In this document: positions 25,867-34,763 of the stretch, piece after piece | Layout: each line of letters opens with the position of its first letter | Numbering within the stretch: the first letter of the stretch is position 1 | NCBI GenBank assembly: GCA_018673955.1 | Contig: JABHBJ010000103.1 | Location: forward strand, 1 to 57,521 | Origin: Chloroflexota bacterium | GTDB taxonomy: Bacteria > Chloroflexota > Dehalococcoidia > Lucifugimonadales > Lucifugimonadaceae | Length of the DNA: 57,521 nucleotides | Direction: 5' to 3' | Notes under the pieces: generated by a model | Databases searched by the model: none | The model's input: only the letters and a program-made list of their open reading frames with translations | What the model was told of the DNA's origin: nothing | Made by a program: the position numbers and the translations under genes

Positions 25867-25966
25867 GTTGGGCGGCTTTCCAACCGAAGTCTGTGTTTGA
25901 GATGGTAGTAACTCTCCCCAACTTCTTCGCAGCGGTCTACAATTCCGCCAAATTGGTCAGTGCACT

Positions 25967-27043
25967 TTGCGTGCACTCGAAATGGTCGCGAAAGAACGAA
26001 AGCGAGACAGCAATTTGGTTGGAGTTGCAGTACTAGGCACTGGACGTATCGGCGGAAGCTACATTGATGTAGTTAATCAGACTCCCGGAGCAGTCTTAAA
26101 AGTGGTTGCAGAGCAAAGGGCAGAAGCAGCAGCTCCGTGGGAAGACAAATACCCGGACGTTGAGTTTGTTTCCGACTATAAGGCCGTACTAGAGCGAGAC
26201 GATGTCGACATTGTGATCGGCACACTACCGCATTGGCTCCACTACGAGGCAGGTCTCGATGCTGCCGAAGCCGGCAAGAATGTGTTCATGGAGAAACCTC
26301 TAGCATTGACCTCTTTGGAAGGCCGTCAGATGATCGATGCCGCAGCTGCCAACGGCGTGAAGTTGATGACTGCTCACACCCAGCGATACTATCCGGCGGT
26401 TCAGGCGATGAAGAAGCTAGTCGATTCGAAACGGCTGGGCGAACTAGTGATGGCGCACGATATGTGGCACAAGCCTTACCAGCCGTGGACTCGTCCTCCG
26501 TGGATGTTGATCGGTTCGAAGGGTGGCGGAATGGGTCAGATGGACGGAACTCACGAGATCGATAGGCTTATGTGGATCATGGGCGACGATATCGAGACTG
26601 TTAGTGCGCAGATCGGACAGGTCACATACCCGAGATCTGAAAACCCAGATATCGATTGTGATGACACTGCGATGTGCTTCCTGCGCTGGAAATCTGGCAA
26701 GGTAGCGACTATTAGCCGAATCGCTTGGCGTGTTGGTGCTACTGAATACGGTGGTGACTTCTTTTTCTCGAACGGAATGGCTCGCTTCAGGCTCAAGTAC
26801 GGCAACGCAGAAGGCCAAGAGACGGCACTTTATGTTGCGGATTCAGAAGAAGGCACTTGGAAGAAGGAAGAGATTCGAGAGAATAATCCGTTGCTCGAAG
26901 AGTTCACTGAATACGTTCGGTCGATCGAACGATGTGATGACGATACGCCAATTCCACAAGAACACGGTCTGCGCGTACTAAGGGTGTTCGAAGCCACTGA
27001 GGAGTCGGCCCGAACTGGTCGAGAGGTAAAGATTGACTGGTAG
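25967..27043 (+). CDS. Gfo/Idh/MocA-family oxidoreductase
   Basis: The start is TTG 25,967 or ATG 25,982; the protein has about 353-358 residues. The NAD(P)-binding motif VAVLGTGRIGGSYI, the EKP motif in NVFMEKPLALTSLEGRQM, and GQMDGTHEIDRLMWIMGD with the catalytic-type His and Asp place it in the family. It differs clearly from the other member in this window (14,361). It probably oxidises a sugar, cyclitol or amino-sugar-like ring in the cytoplasm. No operon partner follows: a 340-base gap and a convergent phosphatase come next. Confidence 0.83.
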   Translation: MRALEMVAKERKRDSNLVGVAVLGTGRIGGSYIDVVNQTPGAVLKVVAEQRAEAAAPWEDKYPDVEFVSDYKAVLERDDVDIVIGTLPHWLHYEAGLDAAEAGKNVFMEKPLALTSLEGRQMIDAAAANGVKLMTAHTQRYYPAVQAMKKLVDSKRLGELVMAHDMWHKPYQPWTRPPWMLIGSKGGGMGQMDGTHEIDRLMWIMGDDIETVSAQIGQVTYPRSENPDIDCDDTAMCFLRWKSGKVATISRIAWRVGATEYGGDFFFSNGMARFRLKYGNAEGQETALYVADSEEGTWKKEEIRENNPLLEEFTEYVRSIERCDDDTPIPQEHGLRVLRVFEATEESARTGREVKIDW

Positions 27044-27382
27044 ATAGTTTGGACTCGGATTTATCAGCTCGAGTTTTAAGCTAAACAGCATCTACGAATC
27101 AGGATTCATACGTCCGTAAAACAGGTTCATTCCAGTTGGTTCTGACGACCTGATCGAATTTCTATCACAAGACAAAGTAACTTCCGCTCAACGAAGTTTG
27201 AAGGTTATATGACGTTTCTGGATGGATGATTCGTATTCTAGAGTAGGAGAAATCAGCGTTCGAGCGTGGGCTGACTCGCGCTTACTTTCGGGTTAATCCA
27301 GATCGTGAAACGATCGAGCTAGATTCGCTAGCGAAAATTCCCGAGGCAGTTCACGAAATATCCAATTAGCGGCAAGATCGCT
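27044..27382. other. intergenic stretch with a short protein-like fragment
   Basis: No complete gene is seen. From 27,247 to TAG 27,367 one plus-strand frame reads like protein (LTRAYFRVNPDRETIELDSL and onwards) but has no start codon and a TAG directly before it. It may be a gene remnant. Nothing else is recognised in this stretch. Confidence 0.3.
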
Positions 27383-28096
27383 CTAAACCCCGAGTCCACC
27401 CTGAACGATCTGATCGTCACGGACGATATCTCCGAGGTGGAGCGTGTGCGATGAATCGTTGATAGTTCCGACACTCCATCCGTATTTTCCGAAGCGGAAT
27501 CGACTTATCGAGCAGTTGAAAATGTCGGTTCGCATGGCGAGACGATTGTCGATGCCCATGATGTAGTGGAACAAGGCACGCATAGTGTCGCCATGGCTGA
27601 CGATAGCAATGGTGTGATTACCAGACTTCTCGTACCAATCCTCGTTGTAGAGAATTTCATCTTCGAGCCAGTTTGATGCTCGGCGTTCGACCCAGCGCAT
27701 TGTTTCGCCGTCGGCAGCCTTGAAGTACTTGCCCTTCTCAGCCATGAGCAATCGAACTTCGGTCGGCATCACGTCCTTGGCAAGTTTTCCTCGCCATCCG
27801 GGAGTCTGCTTTTCGATTATTTCATCGACTCGAGTAAACTCTGCATCGGCGATGCCCATGCCCTTGAGCACGCCCTCGGTGGTCTGCACAGCCCGTACAA
27901 GCGAAGATGAGTAGATCCTGTCGAACTTCACGCCTTCCTTGCCTAGACGCTCACCCGCTGCTTCAGCTTGCTGATGGCCTCGATCGGTCATCGGAGCGTC
28001 GAAATTCACACCGGCAGCGATGCCCGGGGTTATGTTCGACTGTGATTCGCCGTGCCTGATGAAATAAAGATCGAATTCAACGTTGTCGTGAATCAA
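27383..28096 (-). CDS. histidine phosphatase family (phosphoglycerate-mutase-like) protein
   Basis: I place the start at TTG 28,096 because GGAG lies nine bases upstream; a start at 28,144 is also open. The product of about 237 residues carries the catalytic YFIRHGESQSN near the N-terminus, RIYSSSLVRAVQTTEG, and the second His in IAIVSHGDTMRALFHYIMG. This is the branch-1 histidine phosphatase fold; members hydrolyse phospho-sugars, phospho-cobalamin precursors or other phosphoesters. It converges with the Gfo/Idh gene across the 340-base gap. Substrate unknown. Confidence 0.85.
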   Translation of the reverse strand: MIHDNVEFDLYFIRHGESQSNITPGIAAGVNFDAPMTDRGHQQAEAAGERLGKEGVKFDRIYSSSLVRAVQTTEGVLKGMGIADAEFTRVDEIIEKQTPGWRGKLAKDVMPTEVRLLMAEKGKYFKAADGETMRWVERRASNWLEDEILYNEDWYEKSGNHTIAIVSHGDTMRALFHYIMGIDNRLAMRTDIFNCSISRFRFGKYGWSVGTINDSSHTLHLGDIVRDDQIVQGGLGV

Positions 28097-28333
28097 GTTA
28101 AAGGTCTCCGCGTGAACTAATTGTCTGCGAGTAAAAAGCAGCAAACGAACCGTAACATCTGATGGCGGTCTCCGCTGTCATGTCCCCGTCTGGTCCGATG
28201 AAAGAGTCTCGGGACATTCTTGTTTGGTTATAAAAACAATCAGACAACTGTTCGGGTACTATTACGCTGCGCGTAGGAAGACGACGGTTATTCGATCCGC
28301 CGAGCATTCAACTAAGTCACCTAAGAGGACAAC

Positions 28334-29164
28334 ATGAAACCAGCTGATCTGAAAGCTGCTCTGAAAGCTAAGACACCCGTATTTGGATTTATGATCTCGG
28401 CCACCGCAAGTATGCGCTGGGGACGAGTGTTCGCTGGTAGTACTCTTGATTTCGTAGTTATCGATTCAGAACACGGGTCACGTGACCGACAGCTCATCGC
28501 CGACACTGTTGCGCAGATGCAGTCACTCAGCATCACCGCTATCGTTCGAACCCCGAATACAGACGAGGTTTGGGTTGCTATGGCGTTGGACGCCGGGGCT
28601 GATGGTGTATTGGTTCCTTACTGCGAAACAGTCGATGAAGTTCGCCACACCGCAATCAAGGCTAAGACTCACCCTTTAAAGGGCGAGTACTACGAGAAAG
28701 TTGTGGCGACGGGTGAGTACCCTAGTGAAAAATCGGAAAAGTACCTCAATAACCGACACAAAGACCGCATCTTCATCATGGGTATCGAGAGTGAGCCTGC
28801 AGCGAACCGAGTTGAGGAGCTGATTGAGTGCGCTCCGATCGACGCCGTGTTTATTGGCCCTAACGACATGACGACTTCACTTGGAATTCCCGACGAAGTC
28901 GACAACCCGATCTACATCGACACTTTGAGCAAGATCATCAAGGCTGCAGACGATCGTGGATTGCCGACTATGATTCACCAGCAGACGATTTCAACGTCGG
29001 CTAAGGCGATCGAGTTAGGCGCACGATTCATCATGCACTCGTCTGACGCTGGAATTCTTCTGCGAGGAACTCAGGATGAGTTCGCTGAGCTTCGTAAGAT
29101 CGCCGGCAAGAAGCACGGTGGAGTTGCTGAAGTTGTAGCTGAAGACACTCTCGACGTCGTTTAG
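28334..29164 (+). CDS. HpcH/HpaI-family class II aldolase
   Basis: The ATG 28,334 is preceded by AGAGGA. The 276-residue protein has FVVIDSEHGSRD (metal/acid-base region), GADGVLVPYCETVDEV, a metal-ligand Glu in MGIESEPAANR and the late Asp in FIGPNDMTTSLG. The family cleaves 4-hydroxy-2-oxo acids (for example 4-hydroxy-2-oxoheptanedioate or 2-keto-3-deoxy-sugar acids) into pyruvate and an aldehyde. It is a logical partner for the dehydratases in this window, which make 2-keto-3-deoxy acids. It is monocistronic with a very strong terminator 37 bases downstream. Confidence 0.85.
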   Translation: MKPADLKAALKAKTPVFGFMISATASMRWGRVFAGSTLDFVVIDSEHGSRDRQLIADTVAQMQSLSITAIVRTPNTDEVWVAMALDAGADGVLVPYCETVDEVRHTAIKAKTHPLKGEYYEKVVATGEYPSEKSEKYLNNRHKDRIFIMGIESEPAANRVEELIECAPIDAVFIGPNDMTTSLGIPDEVDNPIYIDTLSKIIKAADDRGLPTMIHQQTISTSAKAIELGARFIMHSSDAGILLRGTQDEFAELRKIAGKKHGGVAEVVAEDTLDVV

Positions 29165-29201
29165 CAGCCTCAGGGTGGTTTTCTCAACTGCTCATGTTTG
29201 A

Positions 29202-29244
29202 ATAAAGAAAAGCCCCGGTCGTAATGACTGGGGCTTTTCTTTAT
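29202..29244. terminator. strong, bidirectional-looking terminator
   Basis: A 19-bp stem (one G-T pair) made of 29,202-29,220 and 29,226-29,244 with loop GTAAT. The base of the stem is AAAGAAAAGCCCC against GGGGCTTTTCTTT, giving a T-rich end in both directions. It separates the aldolase gene from the convergent deacetylase gene. Confidence 0.9.
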
Positions 29245-29277
29245 ATTAAATTCTCGAATCCGAGGTTTATTTGCGCA

Positions 29278-29371
29278 CTGTCATTATGGGGCGTTCGACT
29301 GTTTCCAAAATCGACAGTTATGTTACTCACAGCGACTGGTTGCCACGTCGTATAACGCCTCGCAATGACAG
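29278..29371. repeat. dispersed palindromic repeat (REP-like), copy A
   Basis: The left arm CTGTCATTATGGGGCGTT is an imperfect inverted copy of the right arm AACGCCTCGCAATGACAG. The right half, CTGGTTGCCACGTCGT followed by CCTCGCAATGACAG, matches copies at 32,971 and 44,502. It lies just after the terminator at 29,202, between convergent genes. Confidence 0.7.
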
Positions 29372-29434
29372 GGTTGGGTAGGACGAAAGTGGGACGATCA
29401 GAACGAGTCATCCCAACTTGCGTTCGGGTTTTCG

Positions 29435-30166
29435 TTAGCTGAGAGTGAACTTGCGGAACGATTCTGCGTAGCCGGCATCGATTTTCTTGCCGAGTTCTGC
29501 TCGTCGTGACTTCATCCACCTGCCAGCTTGTTCAGGGTCATCAACTTGACTCGTGTGCTTCTTGAGCGCGGCAATTGAAAGATCTACATCTTCCTCAGTA
29601 AGCGGATTCCAGAAATTAGCGTTATCTCCGAAGCTCATCACCCAAACCTCGCGGACCTTGTGTGGCTCAAGTCCCTCGTCGTAAAACAGCTCAGGGAATG
29701 TTAGGTGATCACGTGCGCTCGGAAACACGGCGGATAGAGCGGCTTCCCCGGCAGCGAAATGGTCGGGATGTCCAATATACGTCGAATTGAGCAGGTCACG
29801 AGTAGGGCTGGTTGTAATTAGGACGTCGGGTTGGTGCTTCCTGATCTGACGAGAAATATCTCGACGCACTTCGAGCGTTGGCTCTAAATATCCGTCTGGG
29901 TATCCGAGAAACTCGACCGTCTTAAGCCCGAGCGTCTTGCCGGCAGTGATCTGCTCTTCAGCACGTAACTTGGCAAGGCTTTCCGATGAGATATCTCGAT
30001 CCTCGGTGCCCTTCGATCCGTCGGTGCACAGAACGTACGTGACTTCCCAGCCTAGTCGTGTCCATTTTGCCACGCTCCCCGAACAGCCGTATTCGGCATC
30101 GTCGGGATGGGCCGTGACCACCATAGCGCGCTTGAAATCATCTTTAGAACCGTTGCCGGTTGTCAT
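29435..30166 (-). CDS. PIG-L/LmbE-family deacetylase
   Basis: The 243-residue protein has the zinc motif VVTAHPDDAEYGCSG (His20, Asp22/23) and the third ligand in YIGHPDHFAAG (around residues 131-140). Other family features are ICTDGSKGTED-like VLCTDGSKGTED and LGYPDGYLEPT. Members remove the N-acetyl group from N-acetylglucosamine-containing or similar small molecules (MshB, BshB, LmbE types). The gene starts ATG 30,166 and is 107 bases after an alpha/beta hydrolase gene on the same strand. Chloroflexota may use it in thiol or N-acetyl-sugar metabolism, which is inference. Confidence 0.85.
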   Translation of the reverse strand: MTTGNGSKDDFKRAMVVTAHPDDAEYGCSGSVAKWTRLGWEVTYVLCTDGSKGTEDRDISSESLAKLRAEEQITAGKTLGLKTVEFLGYPDGYLEPTLEVRRDISRQIRKHQPDVLITTSPTRDLLNSTYIGHPDHFAAGEAALSAVFPSARDHLTFPELFYDEGLEPHKVREVWVMSFGDNANFWNPLTEEDVDLSIAALKKHTSQVDDPEQAGRWMKSRRAELGKKIDAGYAESFRKFTLS

Positions 30167-30273
30167 GGAATACGCAGCCCCCCAAAGGACGAGTAACGAA
30201 AAAGAAAATAGCGATCAATGAAAATCTCGCACAGTCATGAATTTTAGCACTAGATCAGCGATGCAACCGAAGA

Positions 30274-31008
30274 TTACTTCAAATGTTTTGCAACGAAATT
30301 GGTAACCGAGTTGACCGCTATTTCTGAAGAGAAAAATGTGCTGTTGTGATCGGTATTTGGGAGTCCGGCGAACTCGAATCCGTAATGCCTTGAGGATTCT
30401 TCGGCATTTGGAAAATGTGCATCTTCTTCACCACAAAACAACAACGTTGGTGCGTTTAGGCTATCTAACCGACCATCAACACCCTTCCACCAGAGCAGGG
30501 CTTCGTGCGAGGCTGCTAATGCGAGTGGGTCGTTCCCGGGTCGATCACCGTCTGGCTTTTCGACAGATTTCGCCCTGCCCGATCGAAGGATTTTTGTGTG
30601 ACGAATGAATCGATCCGCGTTTGCTGTGGGGGGGAGCAGATGCATTCCACCAATTGCCAGCATTGAAAGTCGCTTGGGAGTTGATGCAGCCAGCTCGAGT
30701 CCGGTTCGTCCACCCATCGAAAATCCGATGTAGCCGTATGTTTCCGATTCTGCTTCGTCTGCTAGGGTGTTCACCACATCGGCTCGTCGTTCAACTGTGT
30801 GGTCGTTTGGGTCGTGCGTTCGGGTCGACAAACCGTGTCCAACCGCATCGAATATCAGCAATCGGGCATAATCTCGCAGCGCATCGAGCCAACCGCCGCG
30901 ATTCCAATCACGACCCCAAGATCCAAACCCGTGATGAAGTATCAGTAGCGGTCCCGACCCAGAAATTTCGTAGTTAACCTCGAGTGAATCGAGTTTTAGC
31001 TTAGGCAT
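30274..31008 (-). CDS. alpha/beta-fold hydrolase
   Basis: The 244-residue protein has the oxyanion-hole motif LILHHGFGSWGRDW, the nucleophile elbow YIGFSMGGRTGLELA, an acid in CGEEDAHFPNAEE, and the catalytic His in NTDHNSTF near the C-terminus. This triad order is that of carboxylesterases, lactonases and similar enzymes. A helical cap of normal size lies between. It is divergent from purE, 124 bases away; that gap contains the hairpin at 31,030-31,053. Confidence 0.85.
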   Translation of the reverse strand: MPKLKLDSLEVNYEISGSGPLLILHHGFGSWGRDWNRGGWLDALRDYARLLIFDAVGHGLSTRTHDPNDHTVERRADVVNTLADEAESETYGYIGFSMGGRTGLELAASTPKRLSMLAIGGMHLLPPTANADRFIRHTKILRSGRAKSVEKPDGDRPGNDPLALAASHEALLWWKGVDGRLDSLNAPTLLFCGEEDAHFPNAEESSRHYGFEFAGLPNTDHNSTFFSSEIAVNSVTNFVAKHLK

Positions 31009-31029
31009 CGGGCGATTCTAAATGCTCAA

Positions 31030-31053
31030 TCGCTCGCGGTTTGGGTCGAGCGA
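31030..31053. promoter_or_regulatory. 7-bp inverted repeat between divergent hydrolase and purE genes
   Basis: TCGCTCG (31,030-31,036) and CGAGCGA (31,047-31,053) are separated by ten bases. Lying between two divergent genes about 80 bases before purE, it may be an operator; no T run is present. Confidence 0.25.
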
Positions 31054-31132
31054 CTGTAAAATCGTCTAGTCGTATCATTGAGGCAGCAGCCTCGTAGACA
31101 ATTTATACGCCTTAAAATGGAGCGTCAAAATA

Positions 31133-31633
31133 ATGTCAGACCCGCTCGTTTCGGTGATTATGGGCAGCACTTCGGATTTGCCTACCATGCAGCACGCAGC
31201 CGACATGCTTCAAGAGCTCGGGGTGCCTCACGAAATCAGAGTCGTTTCTGCGCACCGAACGCCTGATCTGATGTTCAAATTCGCCGAAGAAGCGAAAGAT
31301 CGTGGGATCAAGGTCATAATCGCTGGCGCCGGTGGTGCCGCTCACCTTCCTGGAATGACCGCAGCTAAAACTATATTGCCTGTGATCGGTGTACCCGGAG
31401 TTGGGCCGCACCTCGACGGTATGGACTCGCTTATGTCGATGGTTCAGATGCCCCGTGGATACCCAGTTGGAACTGTAGCTATAGGTGAATGGGGAGCCGT
31501 AAACGCAGGCATCATGGCCGCTCAAATCGTCGGACTCATATATCCTGATATTCAAGCAAAAATCGAAAATCGAAGAGTGAAAATCACGGCCGAAATCGAG
31601 GCCGTTACATATGTGAAGCCCGTGGGCGAGTAA
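31133..31633 (+). CDS. purE: N5-carboxyaminoimidazole ribonucleotide mutase
   Basis: This 166-residue protein is a textbook class I Pur[21 protein letters not shown] forms the N-terminal nucleotide site, [10 protein letters not shown] holds the catalytic His, [19 protein letters not shown] is the glycine-rich loop, and GVPG and the GNAG-type [13 protein letters not shown] follow. It converts N5-CAIR to CAIR in purine synthesis. GGAG is 12 bases before the ATG. purK follows three bases after the stop, so the two are coupled. No other purine genes are in the window. Confidence 0.96.
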   Translation: MSDPLVSVIMGSTSDLPTMQHAADMLQELGVPHEIRVVSAHRTPDLMFKFAEEAKDRGIKVIIAGAGGAAHLPGMTAAKTILPVIGVPGVGPHLDGMDSLMSMVQMPRGYPVGTVAIGEWGAVNAGIMAAQIVGLIYPDIQAKIENRRVKITAEIEAVTYVKPVGE

Positions 31634-31636
31634 TCG

Positions 31637-32803
31637 ATGCAACGAGAATCACTATTGAACCCAGGCTCGACTATCGGAATCATCGGAGGTGGTCAGCTGG
31701 GACGAATGCTGGCTATCGCCGCTCGACAGATGGATTACAAGACCGTAGTTCTGGATCCCGACCCCAACTGCCCGACATCACAGGTCGCTGATGGCCAAAT
31801 TGCCGAGGCGTATGCGAGTAGAGAGGCTTCGAGGCAACTTGCTCGTTCTACGGACGTTGTTACCTACGAATTTGAGAATGTTGACGCTGATTCGGTTTCT
31901 GCCGCATCAGAGCTAAAACCAGTTCACCCCTCACCGGATGTGTTGCGTACTGCCCAACACCGATTGCATGAAAAAAACGCTCTCCTAAAAGCGGGGATTC
32001 CCGTTGCGCCGTTCCGTAACGTCGAATCGTTGAACGATTTGAAGAGTGCATCGGACGCACTCGGATTCCCTATGGTGTTGAAGACATCGACTCAGGGATA
32101 CGACGGTAAAGGGCAGATAATGATCACCCGGGCCGAGGATATCGAACATTCGTACGAGCTATTGAACAAGAACAGTACGGAACTCATCGTCGAGCAGTTT
32201 GTTCCTTTTAAGATGGAAATTTCGACGATCTGTGCGCGTTCTGCCTATGGTAGAACCGCGACATTTCCGCCTTCTGAAAACATTCACCGCAATCACATTC
32301 TTGATGTTTCGATTGTTCCAGCACGTATTGACGAAAGTGTGATCGAGAATGCTCGATTGCTAGCTGCGGATATTGCTGTCCAACTCGATGTTGTTGGTCT
32401 GATATCAGTCGAGATGTTCGTTACCAAAGAAAACGAAATTCTGGTGAACGAACTTGCTCCAAGACCACATAACTCAGGTCACTACACGATGGACGGTTGC
32501 GACACTTCTCAGTTTGAGCAACTGGTGAGAGTTTTAGTCGGAATGCCTATTGCTGAACCCAAGCTACATTCGCCGACGGTGATGGTTAACTTGCTCGGTG
32601 AAGTGTGGGAAGACACCGATGGAGATCCTGATTGGGAGCGAGCCTTGGAATTGCCGGGCGTGAGTTTGCACTTGTACGGCAAGTCAGAGGCGCGTGTGGG
32701 CCGCAAGATGGGGCACATCAACGTGGTTGCCGATACTGTCGAAGACGCTCTCTACATCGCCACAGAAGCCCGCGACAGGGCATGGCGACGTTCACGAGCG
32801 TAG
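31637..32803 (+). CDS. purK: N5-carboxyaminoimidazole ribonucleotide synthase
   Basis: The 388-residue protein begins with IGIIGGGQLGRMLAIAARQM, the PurK signature, followed by the ATP-grasp domain (GFPMVLKTSTQGYDGKGQ, VEQFVPFKMEIS) and NELAPRPHNSGHYTMDGCDT. It makes N5-CAIR from AIR, ATP and bicarbonate, feeding PurE. The start ATG 31,637 is three bases after purE, so translation is likely coupled. About 280 bases without a gene follow, with a REP-like repeat near 32,971. Confidence 0.96.
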   Translation: MQRESLLNPGSTIGIIGGGQLGRMLAIAARQMDYKTVVLDPDPNCPTSQVADGQIAEAYASREASRQLARSTDVVTYEFENVDADSVSAASELKPVHPSPDVLRTAQHRLHEKNALLKAGIPVAPFRNVESLNDLKSASDALGFPMVLKTSTQGYDGKGQIMITRAEDIEHSYELLNKNSTELIVEQFVPFKMEISTICARSAYGRTATFPPSENIHRNHILDVSIVPARIDESVIENARLLAADIAVQLDVVGLISVEMFVTKENEILVNELAPRPHNSGHYTMDGCDTSQFEQLVRVLVGMPIAEPKLHSPTVMVNLLGEVWEDTDGDPDWERALELPGVSLHLYGKSEARVGRKMGHINVVADTVEDALYIATEARDRAWRRSRA

Positions 32804-32970
32804 TCAGCGCGTCGATTTGTCATTCCGAAGGGAGCCTACTCTGAGGCAACCTGCTAATCAGTGGACTCAGCAGCGCTGTGTTCTATCTTGAAACGATTTC
32901 CGACGACGAGGCGTAGTTGAATTCGATTGATCCACGCGCTGCGAAGTTGAGCGTCGCGGTGCTTGGCTAA

Positions 32971-33011
32971 CTGATTGTCACGTTACTGATTCTTCGTTCC
33001 TCGTAATGACA
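32971..33011. repeat. dispersed palindromic repeat (REP-like), copy C
   Basis: CTGATTGTCACGTTACTGAT then TCGTTCCTCGTAATGACATG is a diverged copy of the elements at 29,336-29,371 and 44,502-44,535. It lies between purK and the convergent ABC operon. Confidence 0.55.
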
Positions 33012-33084
33012 TGTGCAGGAACATCATTAGGGTAACGAGATACCACTCTCGTGATGTAGTGTTTGTCTTGCCAGAGTCAGGGCC

Positions 33085-33870
33085 CTATTCGGAGTCGGCG
33101 TGTGGGCGTTTGAACTGAGCGTGCGCGTCGACGTTTTTCCCGACTTCAGTTAGTTCAATTTCGCCGTTGGTAACGGTGTAAATTTTGTCCGACATATCTA
33201 GAAGAGTACGGTCGTGCGTGGTTGCAACGATCGACATGTCTTCTTCCGAAACCATCTGGCTGAATAGTCCGAAAATCTCGGCAGCGTTCACAGAGTCGAG
33301 CTCACCGGTTGGTTCGTCGGCGAGGATTACGTTTGGCTTCATTGCAACTGCTCGTGCGATGGAAATTCGCTGTTGCTCACCACCAGATAGTTCGTATGGG
33401 CGATGCTTTGCACGCCGACCGAGACCAACGATGTCGAGAACTTCGTTTGTTCGCTTTGTTCTTTCAGAAGCACCGATTCCCGCTATTCGCATTGGAAGTT
33501 CGACGTTCTCGTAAGCTGATAGCAATGGGAGAAGGGCAAACGATTGAAATACGACACCGATGCGATGTCTTCGAAGCTGAATAAACTGCTTTTCACTGAA
33601 ATCTGCCATGTCGTTGCCTTCGAACAGCACCTGCCCTGAAGTTGGTTGGTCGAGACCTGCCAACATGTTCAAAAGCGTCGTCTTACCCGAACCTGATCGC
33701 CCGACGAGTGTGATGAATTCGCCTGTGCGTACTTCGAGGTCAACTTCTCGAACGGCATGGACTGTTTCGCCAGCCAGTTCGTATTCACGAGATGCCTTGA
33801 TCGCGTGAATTACTGGAGTCGTTGCTCCGCGTGATTCTCGGGCTGTTATTTGCTCAGTCGCCTGACTCAA
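33085..33870 (-). CDS. ABC transporter ATP-binding protein, LolD/MacB type
   Basis: The 261-residue ATPase has Walker A in [18 protein letters not shown], the Q loop in [20 protein letters not shown], signature LSGGEQQR, Walker [14 protein letters not shown] and the switch His in VATTHD. The sequence is typical for the LolD/MacB/YknY branch, which powers FtsX-type permeases that move lipoproteins, peptides or drugs outwards or act mechanically. Last gene of the ABC operon; its start overlaps the previous ATPase gene by 17 bases. C-terminal tail of about 25 residues is polar. Confidence 0.92.
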   Translation of the reverse strand: MSQATEQITARESRGATTPVIHAIKASREYELAGETVHAVREVDLEVRTGEFITLVGRSGSGKTTLLNMLAGLDQPTSGQVLFEGNDMADFSEKQFIQLRRHRIGVVFQSFALLPLLSAYENVELPMRIAGIGASERTKRTNEVLDIVGLGRRAKHRPYELSGGEQQRISIARAVAMKPNVILADEPTGELDSVNAAEIFGLFSQMVSEEDMSIVATTHDRTLLDMSDKIYTVTNGEIELTEVGKNVDAHAQFKRPHADSE

Positions 33871-34732
33871 GTGTCACTCTTCCATCTTTCATATCAACTC
33901 GAACTCGTCGTCCGATATTAAGTTCGTCGAGCATCTCACGAGGAATTTGAACCGACCCTGCCGAATCGATCAGGAGGAATTCTTCGGTACCCATTGTGTC
34001 TCCACCAAGTTTTCGCTCCAATGAAACTTCTCGGGTTGTTTCGGTGCTTGTCTTGCCATCTTTGATCGCTACGGCTCGACCAACACTCGTTGCGATAGCG
34101 GGATCGTGTGTGACGATAACGATAGTTGTTCCGAGCTCCTGGTTGACCTTATTGAGCAGTTCGAGAACTTCGGTTCCTGTTTGGTCGTCTAGCTCACCAG
34201 TCGGTTCATCAGCAAGCAATAGAGGAGGCTCGTTCGAAAGTCCAACTGCGATAGCGACACGTTGTTGCTCACCGCCGGAAAGCTGCGCTGGTCTGTGATC
34301 TGCTCGATCGCCCAGGCCAACAACATCCAATAGCTCTTGTGCACGCTTCCTACGGTCAGGTACCGGCGCACTGGCTATGACCATCGGTAGCTCTACATTT
34401 TCGAGAGCTGTGAGATAAGGAAACAGGTTTCGAGAGGTTTCCTGCCAGATAAACCCGACCTCGTGTCGGCGGTATTTGACAACCTCTTTATTGGTCATCT
34501 GAAGTAGATCGAAATCGCCAACTCTAATTGTCCCTGCTGATGGAGTATCGTACCCCGCAAGAATGTTCAATAACGTCGATTTACCGCTACCTGATGCACC
34601 CACGATGGCAATGATTTCGCCACGTGCGACGGATAGTTCGAGACCACGCAACGCAACCACTTCTAAGTCGGCGGCTTTGTAGATTTTGAACAGGCCGCTG
34701 CACTCAATATAAGTAGAGTTAGATGTTGTCAC
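33854..34732 (-). CDS. ABC ATPase (LolD type) with a C-terminal AbrB-like domain
   Basis: Residues 1-235 form a LolD-type ATPase: Walker A in IVGASGSGKSTLLNILAG, Q loop FIWQETSRNLFPYLTALENV, signature [12 protein letters not shown], Walker [14 protein letters not shown], switch IVTHDPA. The last about 45 residues, beginning EEFLLIDSAGSVQIPREML and continuing DELNIGRRVRVDMKDG, match the swapped-hairpin AbrB/SpoVT DNA-binding fold (IPREMLDELNI is the classic core). Normal LolD proteins of about 230 residues lack this. The tail may allow dimerisation or autoregulation. The gene starts 31 bases after the second permease and overlaps the next ATPase by 17 bases. Confidence 0.88.
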   Translation of the reverse strand: MTTSNSTYIECSGLFKIYKAADLEVVALRGLELSVARGEIIAIVGASGSGKSTLLNILAGYDTPSAGTIRVGDFDLLQMTNKEVVKYRRHEVGFIWQETSRNLFPYLTALENVELPMVIASAPVPDRRKRAQELLDVVGLGDRADHRPAQLSGGEQQRVAIAVGLSNEPPLLLADEPTGELDDQTGTEVLELLNKVNQELGTTIVIVTHDPAIATSVGRAVAIKDGKTSTETTREVSLERKLGGDTMGTEEFLLIDSAGSVQIPREMLDELNIGRRVRVDMKDGRVTLESGD

Positions 34733-34763
34733 TTAGCGTCACCTCTATTTGACGAGTTGTTGA

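Noticed and set aside
31136-31642. 168-codon open frame on the minus strand
   Set aside because: It mirrors purE, which is certain.
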